The notes under the pieces: model-generated | What the model was told of the DNA's origin: nothing | Databases searched by the model: none | Seen by the model: the letters and a program-made list of their open reading frames with translations, nothing else | In this document: piece by piece, positions 23,032-32,850 of the stretch | Numbering within the stretch: position 1 is the stretch's first letter | Layout of the letters: each line of letters begins with the position of its first letter | Program-made: the position numbers and the translations under genes | Assembly: GCA_014379965.1 (NCBI GenBank) | Contig: JACMKU010000140.1 | Span: forward strand, 1 to 51,854 | DNA length: 51,854 bases | From: Chitinophagaceae bacterium | Lineage (GTDB): Bacteria > Bacteroidota > Bacteroidia > Chitinophagales > Chitinophagaceae | Direction of reading: 5' to 3'

Positions 23032-25872
23032 ATGCCTAAAGACAATTCCATTCACTCAGTATTGATTATCGGTTCAGGTCCAATCATTATCGGGCAGGCC
23101 TGCGAATTTGATTACTCTGGCACACAGGCGGCGAGGAGCCTGCGCGAAGAAGGGATTAAGGTAATCCTGATAAATAGTAACCCGGCCACTATTATGACGG
23201 ATCCAATGATGGCCGATAAGGTATACTTGCTTCCACTGACTGTCGAAAGTATTGAAAAGATTCTCGAAGAGAATGCTGAGGGGGAGTATCGTATCGACGC
23301 GGTATTGCCAACGATGGGAGGCCAAACTGCGTTGAACCTGGCAAAGGAAGCCGAAGACCTTGGTGTTTGGGAGAAATTCGATGTGAGGCTGATAGGCGTT
23401 GACATCAAAGCAATCGACAAGGCGGAAGACCGCGAAAAGTTCCGCCAATGGATGATCAGGTTGGGTGTACCAGTTGCGACTGCGAAGACTGCCAACTCTT
23501 TCCTCGAAGGAAAGGAATTTGCACAGGAGATTGGTTTCCCGCTCGTAATACGCCCGTCCTTCACGCTTGGCGGGACTGGCGGCGGGTTCGTACACGATAA
23601 GAGTGAACTCGATGAAGCGCTGAATCGTGGACTCCAGGCTTCTCCGATCCACGAGGTACTGGTTGAGAAAGCGGTCCTGGGATGGAAAGAATTCGAACTT
23701 GAGCTCTTACGTGATTCTGCCGATAATGTATGTATCATCTGTAGCGTCGAGAATTTCGATCCGATGGGTGTCCATACCGGTGACTCCATTACTGTGGCGC
23801 CCGCAATGACACTCAGCGATACCGCTATGCAGCTAATGCGCAACACGGCCATAATGATGATGCGCGACCTTGGCAACTTCGCCGGAGGTTGTAACGTGCA
23901 GTTCGCGCTTAATCCCGACACCGAAGGAATAATCGCCATCGAGATCAATCCCCGTGTGAGCCGCTCCTCCGCACTCGCTTCAAAGGCAACGGGCTACCCA
24001 ATTGCCAAGATCGCAGCAAAGTTGGCAATAGGGTATACGCTCGATGAATTGCAGAACCAGATTACCAAGACAACATCGGCCTATTTTGAGCCTGCACTGG
24101 ATTATGTGATTGTAAAAATACCTCGCTGGAACTTCGACAAATTCAAAGGCGCGAATGATACTCTCGGATTGCAGATGAAAAGTGTTGGGGAGGTAATGGC
24201 AATCGGAAGGAGCTTTACCGAGGCAGTACAAAAAGCCTGTCAGAGTCTCGAGAACAATGCTGTTGGTCTCGGTTACTACGGTAAGAGCCTCATGCATGCC
24301 GACGAACTTCTCGAATATATAAAGGTTCCGAAATGGGACCGGATATTCCGGATCAAAGATGCGCTAATGGCGGGCATCTCTGTAAGCACGATCTCGAAAG
24401 CCACGAACGGCATCGACAGGTGGTTCCTTTACGAGATCCAGAAGATTTGCAATCTCGAAAAGGAAATTGCCGAGTACGACCTGGATAATTTGCCTATCGA
24501 GCTGCTTCGCGAAGCTAAAGTGAATGGATTTAGCGATGAGCAGATCAGCCGTATCACACAACATGGTGATGAAGAAGACGTGTATAATAAGAGAAAAGCC
24601 GCGGGCATAACGCGCGTCTACAAGATGGTAGACACGTGTAGTGCTGAGTTCGAGGCGAAGACTCCATATTTTTATTCCACTTTCGAAGAGGGACATTCCA
24701 ATGAGAGCAAGGTCTCTGATAAGAAGAAGATAATCGTACTTGGTTCGGGTCCCAACAGGATCGGGCAGGGTATTGAGTTCGATTATTGTTGTGTGCATGG
24801 ACTGCTTGCTATCAAGGAATGCGGATTCGAGGCGATCATGGTAAATTGTAATCCCGAAACTGTATCTACGGACTTCGATATGGCTGATAAGCTTTACTTC
24901 GAGCCCGTTTATTGGGAACACCTGTGGGAGATCATTGAGCATGAAAAACCTTTCGGTGTCATCGTACAGCTGGGAGGTCAGACTGCGTTGAAATTGGCTG
25001 AATTCCTTCACAAGAAGGGAATCAGGATCATTGGTACTTCATACGACAGCATGGATATCGCCGAAGACCGTGGTAGGTTCAGCGACATGTTGAAAGACAT
25101 GGACATCCCCTATCCTGCCTATGGAACAGCGTATAATGTGGATGAGGCTATTGTAGTCGCGAATAAAGTTGGGTATCCCGTTCTCGTTCGCCCATCATAT
25201 GTACTTGGTGGACAGAGAATGCGGATCGTGATCAATGACGAAGAGGTGGAGAAGGCAGTCGTAAGCTTGTTGAAACACATTCCGGGCAACAAGATCCTCG
25301 TCGATCACTTTCTGGATCGTTGCCAGGAAGCAGAGATAGACGCGATCTTCGATGGAACGGATTTCCATGTGATGGGTGTGATGGAACACATCGAACCTGC
25401 GGGAATTCATAGTGGGGATAGCAATGCCGTATTGCCGCAATTTAATCTGTCGCCACTTGTGGTACATACGATGGAAGAGTATGCGGAAAAAATCGCGAGA
25501 CAACTTGGCATCAAGGGCCTGATTAATATCCAGTTTGCCATCAAGGACGGAAAAGTGTATGTAATCGAAGCCAATCCAAGGGCGTCACGCACAACTCCAT
25601 TTATTGCTAAGGCTTACCAGATTCCATATTTGAATATCGCTACCAAGGTTATGCTTGGCGAGAAGAAATTGAAAGATTTCACTTTCGAGAAGAAACTGAA
25701 GGGATTTGCAATCAAGGAGCCAGTGTTCAGTTTCGACAAGTTCCCGGGCGTTAGCAAGGAACTCGGACCCGAAATGAAATCGACAGGTGAGGCTATCCGG
25801 TTCATCAAAGATTTGCGTGACCCGTACTTCCGACAGTTGTATAAGGATAGGAGCATGTATCTTAGTAAGTAA
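23032..25872 (+). CDS. carB: Carbamoyl-phosphate synthase large subunit, short form
   Basis: This 946-residue cytoplasmic enzyme makes carbamoyl phosphate from ammonia (passed on by the small subunit), bicarbonate and two ATP, for pyrimidine and arginine synthesis. It shows both homologous halves: [19 protein letters not shown] near residue 15 and [19 protein letters not shown] near residue 570, each followed by an ATP-grasp ([12 protein letters not shown] and [12 protein letters not shown]). The protein stops just after [20 protein letters not shown], so the C-terminal MGS-like regulatory domain of about 120 residues, which binds UMP and ornithine in the E. coli enzyme, is missing. There is no frameshift: the frame ends cleanly and the next 170 bp is repeat-rich. 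carA is not in the window. Confidence 0.95.
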   Translation: MPKDNSIHSVLIIGSGPIIIGQACEFDYSGTQAARSLREEGIKVILINSNPATIMTDPMMADKVYLLPLTVESIEKILEENAEGEYRIDAVLPTMGGQTALNLAKEAEDLGVWEKFDVRLIGVDIKAIDKAEDREKFRQWMIRLGVPVATAKTANSFLEGKEFAQEIGFPLVIRPSFTLGGTGGGFVHDKSELDEALNRGLQASPIHEVLVEKAVLGWKEFELELLRDSADNVCIICSVENFDPMGVHTGDSITVAPAMTLSDTAMQLMRNTAIMMMRDLGNFAGGCNVQFALNPDTEGIIAIEINPRVSRSSALASKATGYPIAKIAAKLAIGYTLDELQNQITKTTSAYFEPALDYVIVKIPRWNFDKFKGANDTLGLQMKSVGEVMAIGRSFTEAVQKACQSLENNAVGLGYYGKSLMHADELLEYIKVPKWDRIFRIKDALMAGISVSTISKATNGIDRWFLYEIQKICNLEKEIAEYDLDNLPIELLREAKVNGFSDEQISRITQHGDEEDVYNKRKAAGITRVYKMVDTCSAEFEAKTPYFYSTFEEGHSNESKVSDKKKIIVLGSGPNRIGQGIEFDYCCVHGLLAIKECGFEAIMVNCNPETVSTDFDMADKLYFEPVYWEHLWEIIEHEKPFGVIVQLGGQTALKLAEFLHKKGIRIIGTSYDSMDIAEDRGRFSDMLKDMDIPYPAYGTAYNVDEAIVVANKVGYPVLVRPSYVLGGQRMRIVINDEEVEKAVVSLLKHIPGNKILVDHFLDRCQEAEIDAIFDGTDFHVMGVMEHIEPAGIHSGDSNAVLPQFNLSPLVVHTMEEYAEKIARQLGIKGLINIQFAIKDGKVYVIEANPRASRTTPFIAKAYQIPYLNIATKVMLGEKKLKDFTFEKKLKGFAIKEPVFSFDKFPGVSKELGPEMKSTGEAIRFIKDLRDPYFRQLYKDRSMYLSK

Positions 25873-25901
25873 GCATAGAGTGATGAATGGGATGTATTGA
25901 C

Positions 25902-26003
25902 GGGGATGTGTATCTACACCATCGATGGGCCGGGATGCGTGTCTCCACTCATCCTAAAATGAACCTGCAATAATTCGAGGACGAATGCGTGGAGACACGC
26001 AGC
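25902..26003. repeat. Inverted and direct repeat between carB and the DinB-like gene
   Basis: GGGATG(T/C)GT(A/G)TCT(A/C)CAC occurs directly twice (25902-25920 and 25932-25950). The second copy has a perfect 13-bp inverted partner (25936-25948 with 25989-26001, TGCGTGTCTCCAC). The unit is self-complementary enough to form a hairpin in RNA. Confidence 0.6.
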
Positions 26004-26049
26004 CTGGCGTATTTGATGACACGCAACCGAATGTCCGAGTGCATCTTAA

Positions 26050-26529
26050 ATGTTTAGTATGAACAAGGAAATCAATTCGATCATTCGCAACCTTGAGAAT
26101 ACACTCGACGGCGAGCCATGGTTTGGCCGTTCGATCTACGCGCTTATGCGCGAAGTAGATGCTGCTAAGGCATCCACAAAACCAAATGAACAGTCTCATT
26201 CAATGATAGAGTTGCTCTATCATATGATCACATGGTCGCAGTTCGCATTGAAGCGTATCGAGAAAGACCAGGTCAATGATATGGCCGCATTCGAGAAGCT
26301 GGACTGGAGAGACATTGATCCCCAGATTCATGGTTGGGAAGATGGGTTGTCGGAGTTCATAGCCACACACCAGGAGATTATCGCCATTCTGCAAACAAAG
26401 ACCGACGAGTTCCTGCAGGAGAAAGTTGACTACCGCAATTATAATTTTCGTTTTCTTTTGAATGGTTTGATCCAACATAATATATATCATGTCGGACAAA
26501 TTGCTTACCTCAAAAAACTGTTAGAATAG
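26050..26529 (+). CDS. DinB-like four-helix-bundle protein
   Basis: This 159-residue cytoplasmic protein matches the DinB/YfiT-like four-helix bundle. His residues in SMIELLYHMITWSQ and in LIQHNIYHVGQIAYLKKLL form the usual metal-binding triad positions. The family includes bacillithiol- or mycothiol-dependent transferases and proteins of unknown function; this member cannot be placed. Starts at ATG 26050 (MFSMNKE) or at the second Met, 26059, are both possible. The comEC-like gene begins 45 bp after the stop on the same strand, so they may be co-transcribed. Confidence 0.8.
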   Translation: MFSMNKEINSIIRNLENTLDGEPWFGRSIYALMREVDAAKASTKPNEQSHSMIELLYHMITWSQFALKRIEKDQVNDMAAFEKLDWRDIDPQIHGWEDGLSEFIATHQEIIAILQTKTDEFLQEKVDYRNYNFRFLLNGLIQHNIYHVGQIAYLKKLLE

Positions 26530-26574
26530 TTATTTTTCCTTCGGAAAATCTGCGGTTATTTCATTTGTTGCAAG

Positions 26575-28677
26575 ATGAGCAGCCGGAGCGTTTATGGTTG
26601 GAAGCGTACACCTTTCATGCGTGCGATAATTCCACTCATTACGGGAATCGTGATACAACGATATTTCGAGCTACCACTACTTTTTTTCTGGTCTCTTTCA
26701 GCCTCTTCGTTGATTCTCCTTGTAGTATTTTCCCTGCTATCGGTTCCATTTCGCTTCAGGCTTCGCTGGCTTGCCGGATGCCTGATTAATATGTTGTTGT
26801 TCGCAACGGGTTCGCTATTGACTGGTCTGCATGACGTACGTGGAGATCAGCGGTGGTTCGGCCATAACTACCAGGAGAAGGAATTGATGTTGGTCACGAT
26901 CGATGAACCCCTGGTGGAGAAGAACAAATCTTTTAAAGCGAATGCAAGAGCGGATTATCTGATTGGCGAAGGCAAACAACGAAAAGTGACTGGCACATTA
27001 ATAGTATACTTCAGGAAAGACACTACAGGTCTGCCGCCAGCGGATATTGACTACGGGTCGCAGTTGCTCCTTAATAAGCCGCTCCAGCCCATTCGAAGTG
27101 CCGGTAATCCAGGCGCCTTCGATTTCCAGGCGTATTCATTTTTACAGGGAATTACGCACCAGGTGTTCCTGGTACCTTCGGACTACGAGTTGCTTGATAC
27201 AAAGAACAGTTCTTTCCTGCAGGATATTCTCTACCCTATTCGTGACAAGGTGTTGAGCATATTAAGGGCGAACATAACCGGGAGCAAAGAGCTTGGCCTG
27301 GCGGAGGCATTGCTCATAGGTTACAAGAACGACCTGGATAAATCGCTGGTTCAATCCTATTCGAATACTGGCGTAGTTCACGTGATCGCAATCTCAGGAC
27401 TTCACATCGGATTAATATATTGGGTGCTGATCATTTTGCTGAAGCCCCTTTCCATTCTAAGGTCATCGCGCTGGGTGCAGGCATTACTTGTGATCTGCGG
27501 GTTATGGTTGTTCAGCCTACTGGCAGGAGCACAACCATCCGTACTAAGGTCGGCGGTGATGTTTACCGCCATGGCTATTGGTCAATCTTTTTCCAGGAAA
27601 GCATCGATCTATAATTCTCTCGCTTTCTCAGCCTTCATATTGTTGTGCTATAATCCTTATTGGCTATGGGATGTTGGCTTCCAGCTCTCGTATTCGGCTG
27701 TACTGAGTATTGTTATTTTCATGAAACCGATTTATCATTCAATATTTATAAAGAATAAGCTATTGGATATGATCTGGAAGTTATGCGCAGTTACAATTGC
27801 TGCTCAAATTCTAACACTTCCGGTCAGCATCTATCACTTTCACCAGTTTCCTTCCTATTTCATGCTCACCAACATTGTCGCCGTGCCTCTTTCCAGCGCC
27901 ATTGTTTTGGGAGAAATACTGCTTTGCATGCTATCCTTCCTCCCCTCTGCTGCAATGGTGATTGGAAAGTTGATTGCTGGATTGATTCGCCTGATGAACC
28001 AATATGTGGAGGAGATTGAATTGCTGCCGGGTTCGCTACTAGGCGGTCTCCAGATTGATATTCTACAAACACTACTTCTATACGCAATCATAGCGGCAGC
28101 AGCCAGGTGGATGTGGTATCGGGAGAAGGCGGGATTGTTGATCGTTGGCCTTTCGACATTGTTCTTTGGAATAATTCAATCTTCCAGTCTGATCCTCGCG
28201 GGAAGACAGCGAAAGATTATTGTATACAACGTATCACAACACCAGGCCATCGACGTCATTAAAGGACGGCAACATTGGTTCGTTGGCGATTCAGCCCTGT
28301 CAAACGACAACGGTCTGAAGCGATTTCACCTTAGCCCGTGTCGTGACCTTCTGCGACTAGATAGCGAAGCGCCTTTAGAAGATCTAGCCATCTTTCAGCA
28401 TTTTCTAAGCTTCGGCAGGACGAGAATTTTACTCGGCGACCGAGAACTGGGTTTCGATTCCCTAAGTACTAGGGACACAATTGACTTGTTGATCATCTCC
28501 GGCAATCACCGATTGTATATTCCCGAGATCGCAAAGGCAGTCGGGATCAGGAAAGTCGTCATCGACGGTTCCGCGGCCGCATGGAAACTGAGATACTGGA
28601 AGAAGGATTGCGATTCATTGAAGATACCTTGCCATGATGTCCGTGAAAAAGGTGCTTTTGTGATGAACCTGAATTAA
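26575..28677 (+). CDS. ComEC/Rec2-related DNA uptake membrane protein without a metallo-beta-lactamase domain
   Basis: This 700-residue inner-membrane protein has an N-terminal DUF4131 part (about residues 30-195, including YGSQLLLNKPLQPIRSAGNPGAFDFQAY) and a competence domain with about eight membrane helices (about 225-510), with the signature GVVHVIAISGLHIGLIYWVL and GAQPSVLRSAVMFTA. ComEC forms the inner-membrane channel for single-stranded DNA in transformation. The C-terminal 180 residues (IIVYNVSQHQAIDVIKGRQHWFVGD and on) correspond in position to the metallo-beta-lactamase domain but lack its HxHxDH motif, as I recall is common in Bacteroidota. Transport is plausible; nuclease function of this tail is not. 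Confidence 0.88.
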   Translation: MSSRSVYGWKRTPFMRAIIPLITGIVIQRYFELPLLFFWSLSASSLILLVVFSLLSVPFRFRLRWLAGCLINMLLFATGSLLTGLHDVRGDQRWFGHNYQEKELMLVTIDEPLVEKNKSFKANARADYLIGEGKQRKVTGTLIVYFRKDTTGLPPADIDYGSQLLLNKPLQPIRSAGNPGAFDFQAYSFLQGITHQVFLVPSDYELLDTKNSSFLQDILYPIRDKVLSILRANITGSKELGLAEALLIGYKNDLDKSLVQSYSNTGVVHVIAISGLHIGLIYWVLIILLKPLSILRSSRWVQALLVICGLWLFSLLAGAQPSVLRSAVMFTAMAIGQSFSRKASIYNSLAFSAFILLCYNPYWLWDVGFQLSYSAVLSIVIFMKPIYHSIFIKNKLLDMIWKLCAVTIAAQILTLPVSIYHFHQFPSYFMLTNIVAVPLSSAIVLGEILLCMLSFLPSAAMVIGKLIAGLIRLMNQYVEEIELLPGSLLGGLQIDILQTLLLYAIIAAAARWMWYREKAGLLIVGLSTLFFGIIQSSSLILAGRQRKIIVYNVSQHQAIDVIKGRQHWFVGDSALSNDNGLKRFHLSPCRDLLRLDSEAPLEDLAIFQHFLSFGRTRILLGDRELGFDSLSTRDTIDLLIISGNHRLYIPEIAKAVGIRKVVIDGSAAAWKLRYWKKDCDSLKIPCHDVREKGAFVMNLN

Positions 28678-28687
28678 GTTAATTTTG
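28657..28687 (+). promoter_or_regulatory. Promoter of purH
   Basis: TTTG (28657-28660), 19 nt, then TAATTTTG (28680-28687) is a full match to the Bacteroidota vegetative consensus. It begins inside the 3' end of the comEC-like gene. The leader of about 75 nt contains a small stem, CCTGCG/CGCAGG (28716-28735). Confidence 0.7.
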
Positions 28688-28767
28688 CCGCCTTATCCCC
28701 TATAGTGTAGTGGATCCTGCGGAAGAATTCGCAGGCACAGCGATTGCCCGCCTTCAATTCAGCAAAT

Positions 28768-30306
28768 ATGAACAAGAAGATTACGTCTGCACTCATTTCT
28801 GTTTTTTACAAGGAGGGTCTTGAGAACATTGTGAGGCTCTTATCCGAACTTGGAGTAACAATATATTCAACGGGAGGTACACAGCAGTTCATAGAGAAAC
28901 TTGGCGTGAAGTGCATTCCTGTCGAGGATATAACGAGTTACCCCTCCATATTAGGTGGGCGGGTCAAGACACTACATCCGTCAGTTTTTGGAGGAATACT
29001 TGGTCGAAGGGAAAACCCAGGAGATGTCGCGGAAATGGAGGAGTACAAGATACCCGTGCTTGATCTAGTTATCGTCGACCTCTATCCATTCGAAGAAACT
29101 GTGGCGTCCACAGCCGATGAAAAACTCATCATCGAGAAAATCGATATCGGTGGACCGTCGATGATACGAGGCGCCGCAAAGAACCATAAGGATGTTGTAG
29201 TAATAGCCGCAAAAAAGGAATACGCGGCGCTGGAAGACTTGCTGAACAAGCAACGCGGTGAGACTACACTTGAACAGCGCAGGGATTTTGCCGCAAAGGC
29301 ATTCGAGGTGGTAGCGCATTACGATGTGGCGATCGCCAGGTATTTTAATCCATCAGAGTCGCTATACTTCCTCGAGTCGATTCCCAATCCAAAACCTATG
29401 AGGTATGGTGAGAATCCACACCAGGCCGGTGTATTCTATGGTGATCTTGAGAAATTATTCGATCAGTTAAATGGAAAAGAACTTTCTTACAACAATCTCG
29501 TGGATGTAGATGCCGCAATCCAACTTATAGAAGAGTTTAATGTCGTGTCGGGTAAAGGCGAGTCAAAAGAGATAACCTTTGCCATCATCAAGCATACGAA
29601 TGTCTGCGGAATCGCGCAACGTTCTTCGGTCAGGGATAGTTGGGAGGCAGCACTGACGGGAGATCCAGAGAGCGCATTCGGAGGTGTACTCGTCTGCAAC
29701 GGCACCATCGATAAAGCAACGGCCACTGCTATCAATGAGATTTTCTTCGAGGTGTTGATTGCACCTTCCTTCGATGCTGATGCTTTAACCGTATTACAAT
29801 CGAAGAAGAACAGGATACTATTGCAATTGAAAGCACGCGTCGATCCCAGGGAACAATACAAGTCGGTGCTAAACGGAGTGTTGATCCAGGGAAAAGATGA
29901 GGGAAATTACACTGAATGGAAAGAGTCAGGCGGAAGGGAGTCGACGAAGACGGAAAAAAATGACCTGGAGTTTGCCAACCTCGTGTGCAAGCACCTTAAG
30001 TCAAACGCGATCGCGCTCGTGCGTGACAGGCAATTAGTAGGTAAGGGTTCTGGCCAAACCAGTCGAATCGATTCATTGAGGCAAGCGCTAGAGAAAGCAC
30101 GGCAGTTTAATTTCGATCTGAAAGGAGCGGTGATGGCGAGTGATGCTTTCTTCCCATTCAACGACTGCGTTAAGATGGGTCACGAGGCTGGTATCAGTGC
30201 ATATATTCAACCCGGAGGATCGATTAGAGATAACGATTCGATTGCATACTGCAAAGAGAACAACCTGGCTATGGTCATCACTGGGATGCGGCATTTCAAG
30301 CATTGA
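28768..30306 (+). CDS. purH: Bifunctional AICAR transformylase / IMP cyclohydrolase
   Basis: This 512-residue cytoplasmic enzyme catalyses the last two steps of purine synthesis: formyl transfer from 10-formyl-tetrahydrofolate to AICAR, then ring closure to IMP. The N-terminal MGS-like cyclohydrolase domain (about residues 1-145) shows STGGTQQF, SYPSILGGRVKTLHP and DIGGPSMIRGAAKNHKDVV. The transformylase domain has MRYGENPHQAG, the catalytic Lys-His in FAIIKHTNVCG, SAFGG and the C-terminal SDAFFPFNDCV and SIRDNDSIAYCKENNLAMVITGMRHFKH. A TTG at 28744 keeps the frame open, but the ATG at 28768 starts the family-typical MNKKITSALISVF and is preferred. A consensus promoter lies upstream. Confidence 0.96.
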   Translation: MNKKITSALISVFYKEGLENIVRLLSELGVTIYSTGGTQQFIEKLGVKCIPVEDITSYPSILGGRVKTLHPSVFGGILGRRENPGDVAEMEEYKIPVLDLVIVDLYPFEETVASTADEKLIIEKIDIGGPSMIRGAAKNHKDVVVIAAKKEYAALEDLLNKQRGETTLEQRRDFAAKAFEVVAHYDVAIARYFNPSESLYFLESIPNPKPMRYGENPHQAGVFYGDLEKLFDQLNGKELSYNNLVDVDAAIQLIEEFNVVSGKGESKEITFAIIKHTNVCGIAQRSSVRDSWEAALTGDPESAFGGVLVCNGTIDKATATAINEIFFEVLIAPSFDADALTVLQSKKNRILLQLKARVDPREQYKSVLNGVLIQGKDEGNYTEWKESGGRESTKTEKNDLEFANLVCKHLKSNAIALVRDRQLVGKGSGQTSRIDSLRQALEKARQFNFDLKGAVMASDAFFPFNDCVKMGHEAGISAYIQPGGSIRDNDSIAYCKENNLAMVITGMRHFKH

Positions 30307-30313
30307 TGAAAGA

Positions 30314-31330
30314 ATGAATTTTCCAGAATTTCATAAACGTATCATACAAGCCTCCGGTCAATCCCTGAGAAGAATTGCCCTCCTGAACCCGCTTACAATT
30401 CATCGAAAGGGAACAAGGGTCAAAGCAATCTTTGCACTTGCATTGGTCTGCTTCTTTTGGGGCACTACGTGGATAGCTGCGAAGGAAGCGGTACGTAACG
30501 ACCGCATACATCCATTATACATGTCGGCGATCAGGCAGCTCCTCGGAGGACTTTGCTTCCTTTTCTTCTTCATCTCCAAAGGTCAACGATGGCCCAAGGG
30601 CAAGGAGTGGAATATTATACTTGTGCTCAGCTTCCTGAATTTCATATTGAGCAACGGCCTCAGTACATGGGGTCTGAAATACATTTCATCGGGACTCGGC
30701 TCGATCATGGGCGCGATTTTTCCACTCTGGTTGGTAATCATCGGTCTATTCACCGCGAAGAACCGGATGCCAGCGAAGGCTATTATTGGGTTGGTACTTG
30801 GATTCGGAGGTGTATGCATCATCTTCTACGAGCATTTTCACAGTTTCGCCGATCCGGCTTTTCAGAAGGGTATTATTCTTTCTATCATTGCGACATGGTC
30901 ATGGGCTTTTGGTACTTTGTATACAAAGAAAAATGCAGCCAGCTTCAATCCATATTTCAGCCTCGGCCTGCAAATGGTCATCTCCTCCATGGCCCTCTTC
31001 CTAGGCTCCATATTTACGGGAATAGCGACCCCACTCGTTTCGATACCCTGGCAATCCTGGGCATCCATTGGATATCTCGTAATATTTGGATCGGTAATAT
31101 CGTTCATTTCTTATCTCTATGCACTTCAGCGGCTGCCAACAGAACAAGTTTCGGTCTACGCCTATATTAACCCCATGGTCGCTGTGCTATTGGGCTGGAT
31201 GATATTCTCGGAAGAGCTTACTGTGTTTATCGCTGTAGGCGGACTTGTTGCACTATTCGGCGTATTCATGGTGAACAAAGCATTTAGGTCACTGCCACCG
31301 CGGGAACAACCGGAGACGGAGGGAATGTAG
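30314..31330 (+). CDS. EamA-family (DMT superfamily) membrane transporter
   Basis: This 338-residue inner-membrane protein has ten hydrophobic helices in two EamA repeats, with typical segments FALALVCFFWGTTWIAAKEAVR, GLGSIMGAIFPLWLVIIGLF, ATWSWAFGTLYTKK and YAYINPMVAVLLGWMIFSEELT. EamA proteins export amino acids, other metabolites or drugs; the substrate here cannot be inferred. The frame is open back to 30140 inside purH, but that part is the out-of-frame shadow of purH. The ATG at 30314, 8 bp after the purH stop, gives a charged cytoplasmic N-terminus of about 35 residues and indicates translation coupled with purH. Confidence 0.85.
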   Translation: MNFPEFHKRIIQASGQSLRRIALLNPLTIHRKGTRVKAIFALALVCFFWGTTWIAAKEAVRNDRIHPLYMSAIRQLLGGLCFLFFFISKGQRWPKGKEWNIILVLSFLNFILSNGLSTWGLKYISSGLGSIMGAIFPLWLVIIGLFTAKNRMPAKAIIGLVLGFGGVCIIFYEHFHSFADPAFQKGIILSIIATWSWAFGTLYTKKNAASFNPYFSLGLQMVISSMALFLGSIFTGIATPLVSIPWQSWASIGYLVIFGSVISFISYLYALQRLPTEQVSVYAYINPMVAVLLGWMIFSEELTVFIAVGGLVALFGVFMVNKAFRSLPPREQPETEGM

Positions 31331-31332
31331 GC

Positions 31333-31460
31333 TTGCTAGATGCTGGATCGTCATTGCGAGCGAAGCGAAGCAACCAGATGCTGGATTCTGAATTTCGACC
31401 AGGCCTTCATTTGGATTCTGGATACTGATTGCCTCGCTTGCAATGACGATCTAGCATCCA
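31333..31460. repeat. REP-like palindromic element, copy 1
   Basis: The left arm (about 31335-31374) contains CGTCATTGCGAGCGAAGCGA and the right arm (about 31427-31458) its near-complement (GATTGCCTCGCTTGC, AATGACGATCTAGCATCC). The core GTCATTGCGAGCGAAGC is shared with the element at 40590-40720. It occupies most of the gap between the convergent EamA and polysaccharide deacetylase genes. Further degenerate copies of CCAGAATCC/GGATTCTGGA lie between and after the arms. Confidence 0.7.
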
Positions 31461-31531
31461 ACATCTCGATCTAAAAAAATCTTCAACCTAAAGCCATCCA
31501 GAATCCCAATTAAAAAAGTCTTCGACTTAAA

Positions 31532-32833
31532 CTATCCAGCCGCTTCTTTTATGAATTGCTCATAAATCTCTTTCCAACCAGCATAGAGCTTGTCCGTTCC
31601 CAGAAAAGTATTGTGCCAAATCATGATGAAATGCCCATTCACGGATTTAACCACGCGGTGAAGACGGCGCATCTCAGCAAGGGCTTCGTCCGCGCTTATT
31701 TTATTCTCATAAAACGCATTCGCCTCCATGAAGCAGAATGGGAAAAGTAATAACTCCGTACTCACCTCTTTTTCGAGGTCGTACCAATAAAATGGCATGC
31801 ATGTCGATGCGCGAAATCCATTAGCATCCCCATAGCCCATCGAGAAGTCGATTTTTATACCAGCTTTAATCAATCTTCGGTATCCGTGCGGAAGATTGAA
31901 GCGGATGTAATGTTGACGGGATTCAATGATCGGTTTGTTTATTAGCAATGACAACGTGGATATCTCCTCTTTCAGCATCGATTCATTGTCCCCACTCATC
32001 CACGAAGGATGAATCCCAACCTTATATTTTTTTGCATGATCTCGGATGAGTTGCTGCATCGCTTCGTTAGTCGGAGAGATGTTCTTGTCGAGACTCGCCC
32101 GTCTCCTGGCCACAAGGAAAAAATAGTAAGGATTTAAAGAGTAATGTTCATGCAGATGATTTAACCAATCGAATGCATCAAATGGGTCTACGTGGGAACC
32201 TGTCAATACCCGAGCTCTTTCCCTGAGCTCTTGTATTTTTCCCTTCGACAATGACCGTAGCATTCCACCAAGATTCCGCCAGAAGCCTTTATGTTTGAAC
32301 GACCAGGCCATGTCGATGTCGTACGTCGGTAGAAATTCAAAACTGGGTCTAGCAAAAGCAGCTGAAGGAAATTTTGAGCAGGCTATCGAAGTCAGATCCC
32401 TGATCCAAAGATCGATTACGGGCAGATGAAGAAACGCCTCCTTGTGCGCAAGCGAGTCGGAAGATGGAAACCTGCCGTATTCATCCTTTTCATGTGGTTG
32501 ATACTCCTCGTACCTTGACAATAGAAAAAAAGACGCCGCAAAGATGTCGAATCGAAAATCGCCGTCTGTTTTGAAGAATGCAGTGTACTCATTTGTATCA
32601 AAACATTTCGTGTCTTGTAACTGCGTGCCGGTTTGATGCAGCAGGCCATGCGGTCGTATCCAAATCTCCTGGTCGCTTAGGCGTGAATCGCTGTAGTTAA
32701 CTTTTACTCCATCTGCTCCGCTAAATTCATCAATGGAAGTAGTCAATCGCAGAGTTGTTCCTGAAAATTGCCGTGATATGAAATCGGCGATGTACCGTAG
32801 TCGCGGCGAGAGGCTATGTGAATATATTATCAA
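31532..32833 (-). CDS. Polysaccharide deacetylase-family protein with N-terminal DUF7033
   Basis: This 433-residue protein begins MIIYSHSLSPRLRYIADFI, a typical start for a Bacteroidota family with an N-terminal DUF7033 part (to about residue 140, including FASFFLLSRYEEY), followed by a NodB-like barrel. The NodB first motif appears as LPTYDIDMAWSFKHKG, and KVGIHPSWMSG and HYIRFNLPHGYRRLIKAGIKIDFSMGYGDANGFRAS are later strands. Members are thought to deacetylate surface polysaccharides, but the activity of this one is unproven. There is no signal peptide. The start is a TTG at 32833, 17 bp after the stop of lutB, so it belongs to a three-gene operon. Confidence 0.8.
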   Translation of the reverse strand: MIIYSHSLSPRLRYIADFISRQFSGTTLRLTTSIDEFSGADGVKVNYSDSRLSDQEIWIRPHGLLHQTGTQLQDTKCFDTNEYTAFFKTDGDFRFDIFAASFFLLSRYEEYQPHEKDEYGRFPSSDSLAHKEAFLHLPVIDLWIRDLTSIACSKFPSAAFARPSFEFLPTYDIDMAWSFKHKGFWRNLGGMLRSLSKGKIQELRERARVLTGSHVDPFDAFDWLNHLHEHYSLNPYYFFLVARRRASLDKNISPTNEAMQQLIRDHAKKYKVGIHPSWMSGDNESMLKEEISTLSLLINKPIIESRQHYIRFNLPHGYRRLIKAGIKIDFSMGYGDANGFRASTCMPFYWYDLEKEVSTELLLFPFCFMEANAFYENKISADEALAEMRRLHRVVKSVNGHFIMIWHNTFLGTDKLYAGWKEIYEQFIKEAAG

Positions 32834-32850
32834 GAATGGCTATTCTGGAC

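Noticed and set aside
23112..23948. 278-residue open frame on the minus strand inside carB
   Set aside because: It is antisense to a clearly recognised carB domain, with biased Ser/Thr/Pro-rich composition typical of a shadow frame.
28688..28767. Purine riboswitch in the purH leader
   Set aside because: The leader of about 75 nt has only one 6-bp stem and none of the conserved three-way-junction sequence.
30140..30313. Extended N-terminus of the EamA protein
   Set aside because: It overlaps the purH 3' end in another frame; the ATG at 30314 just after the purH stop is more plausible.
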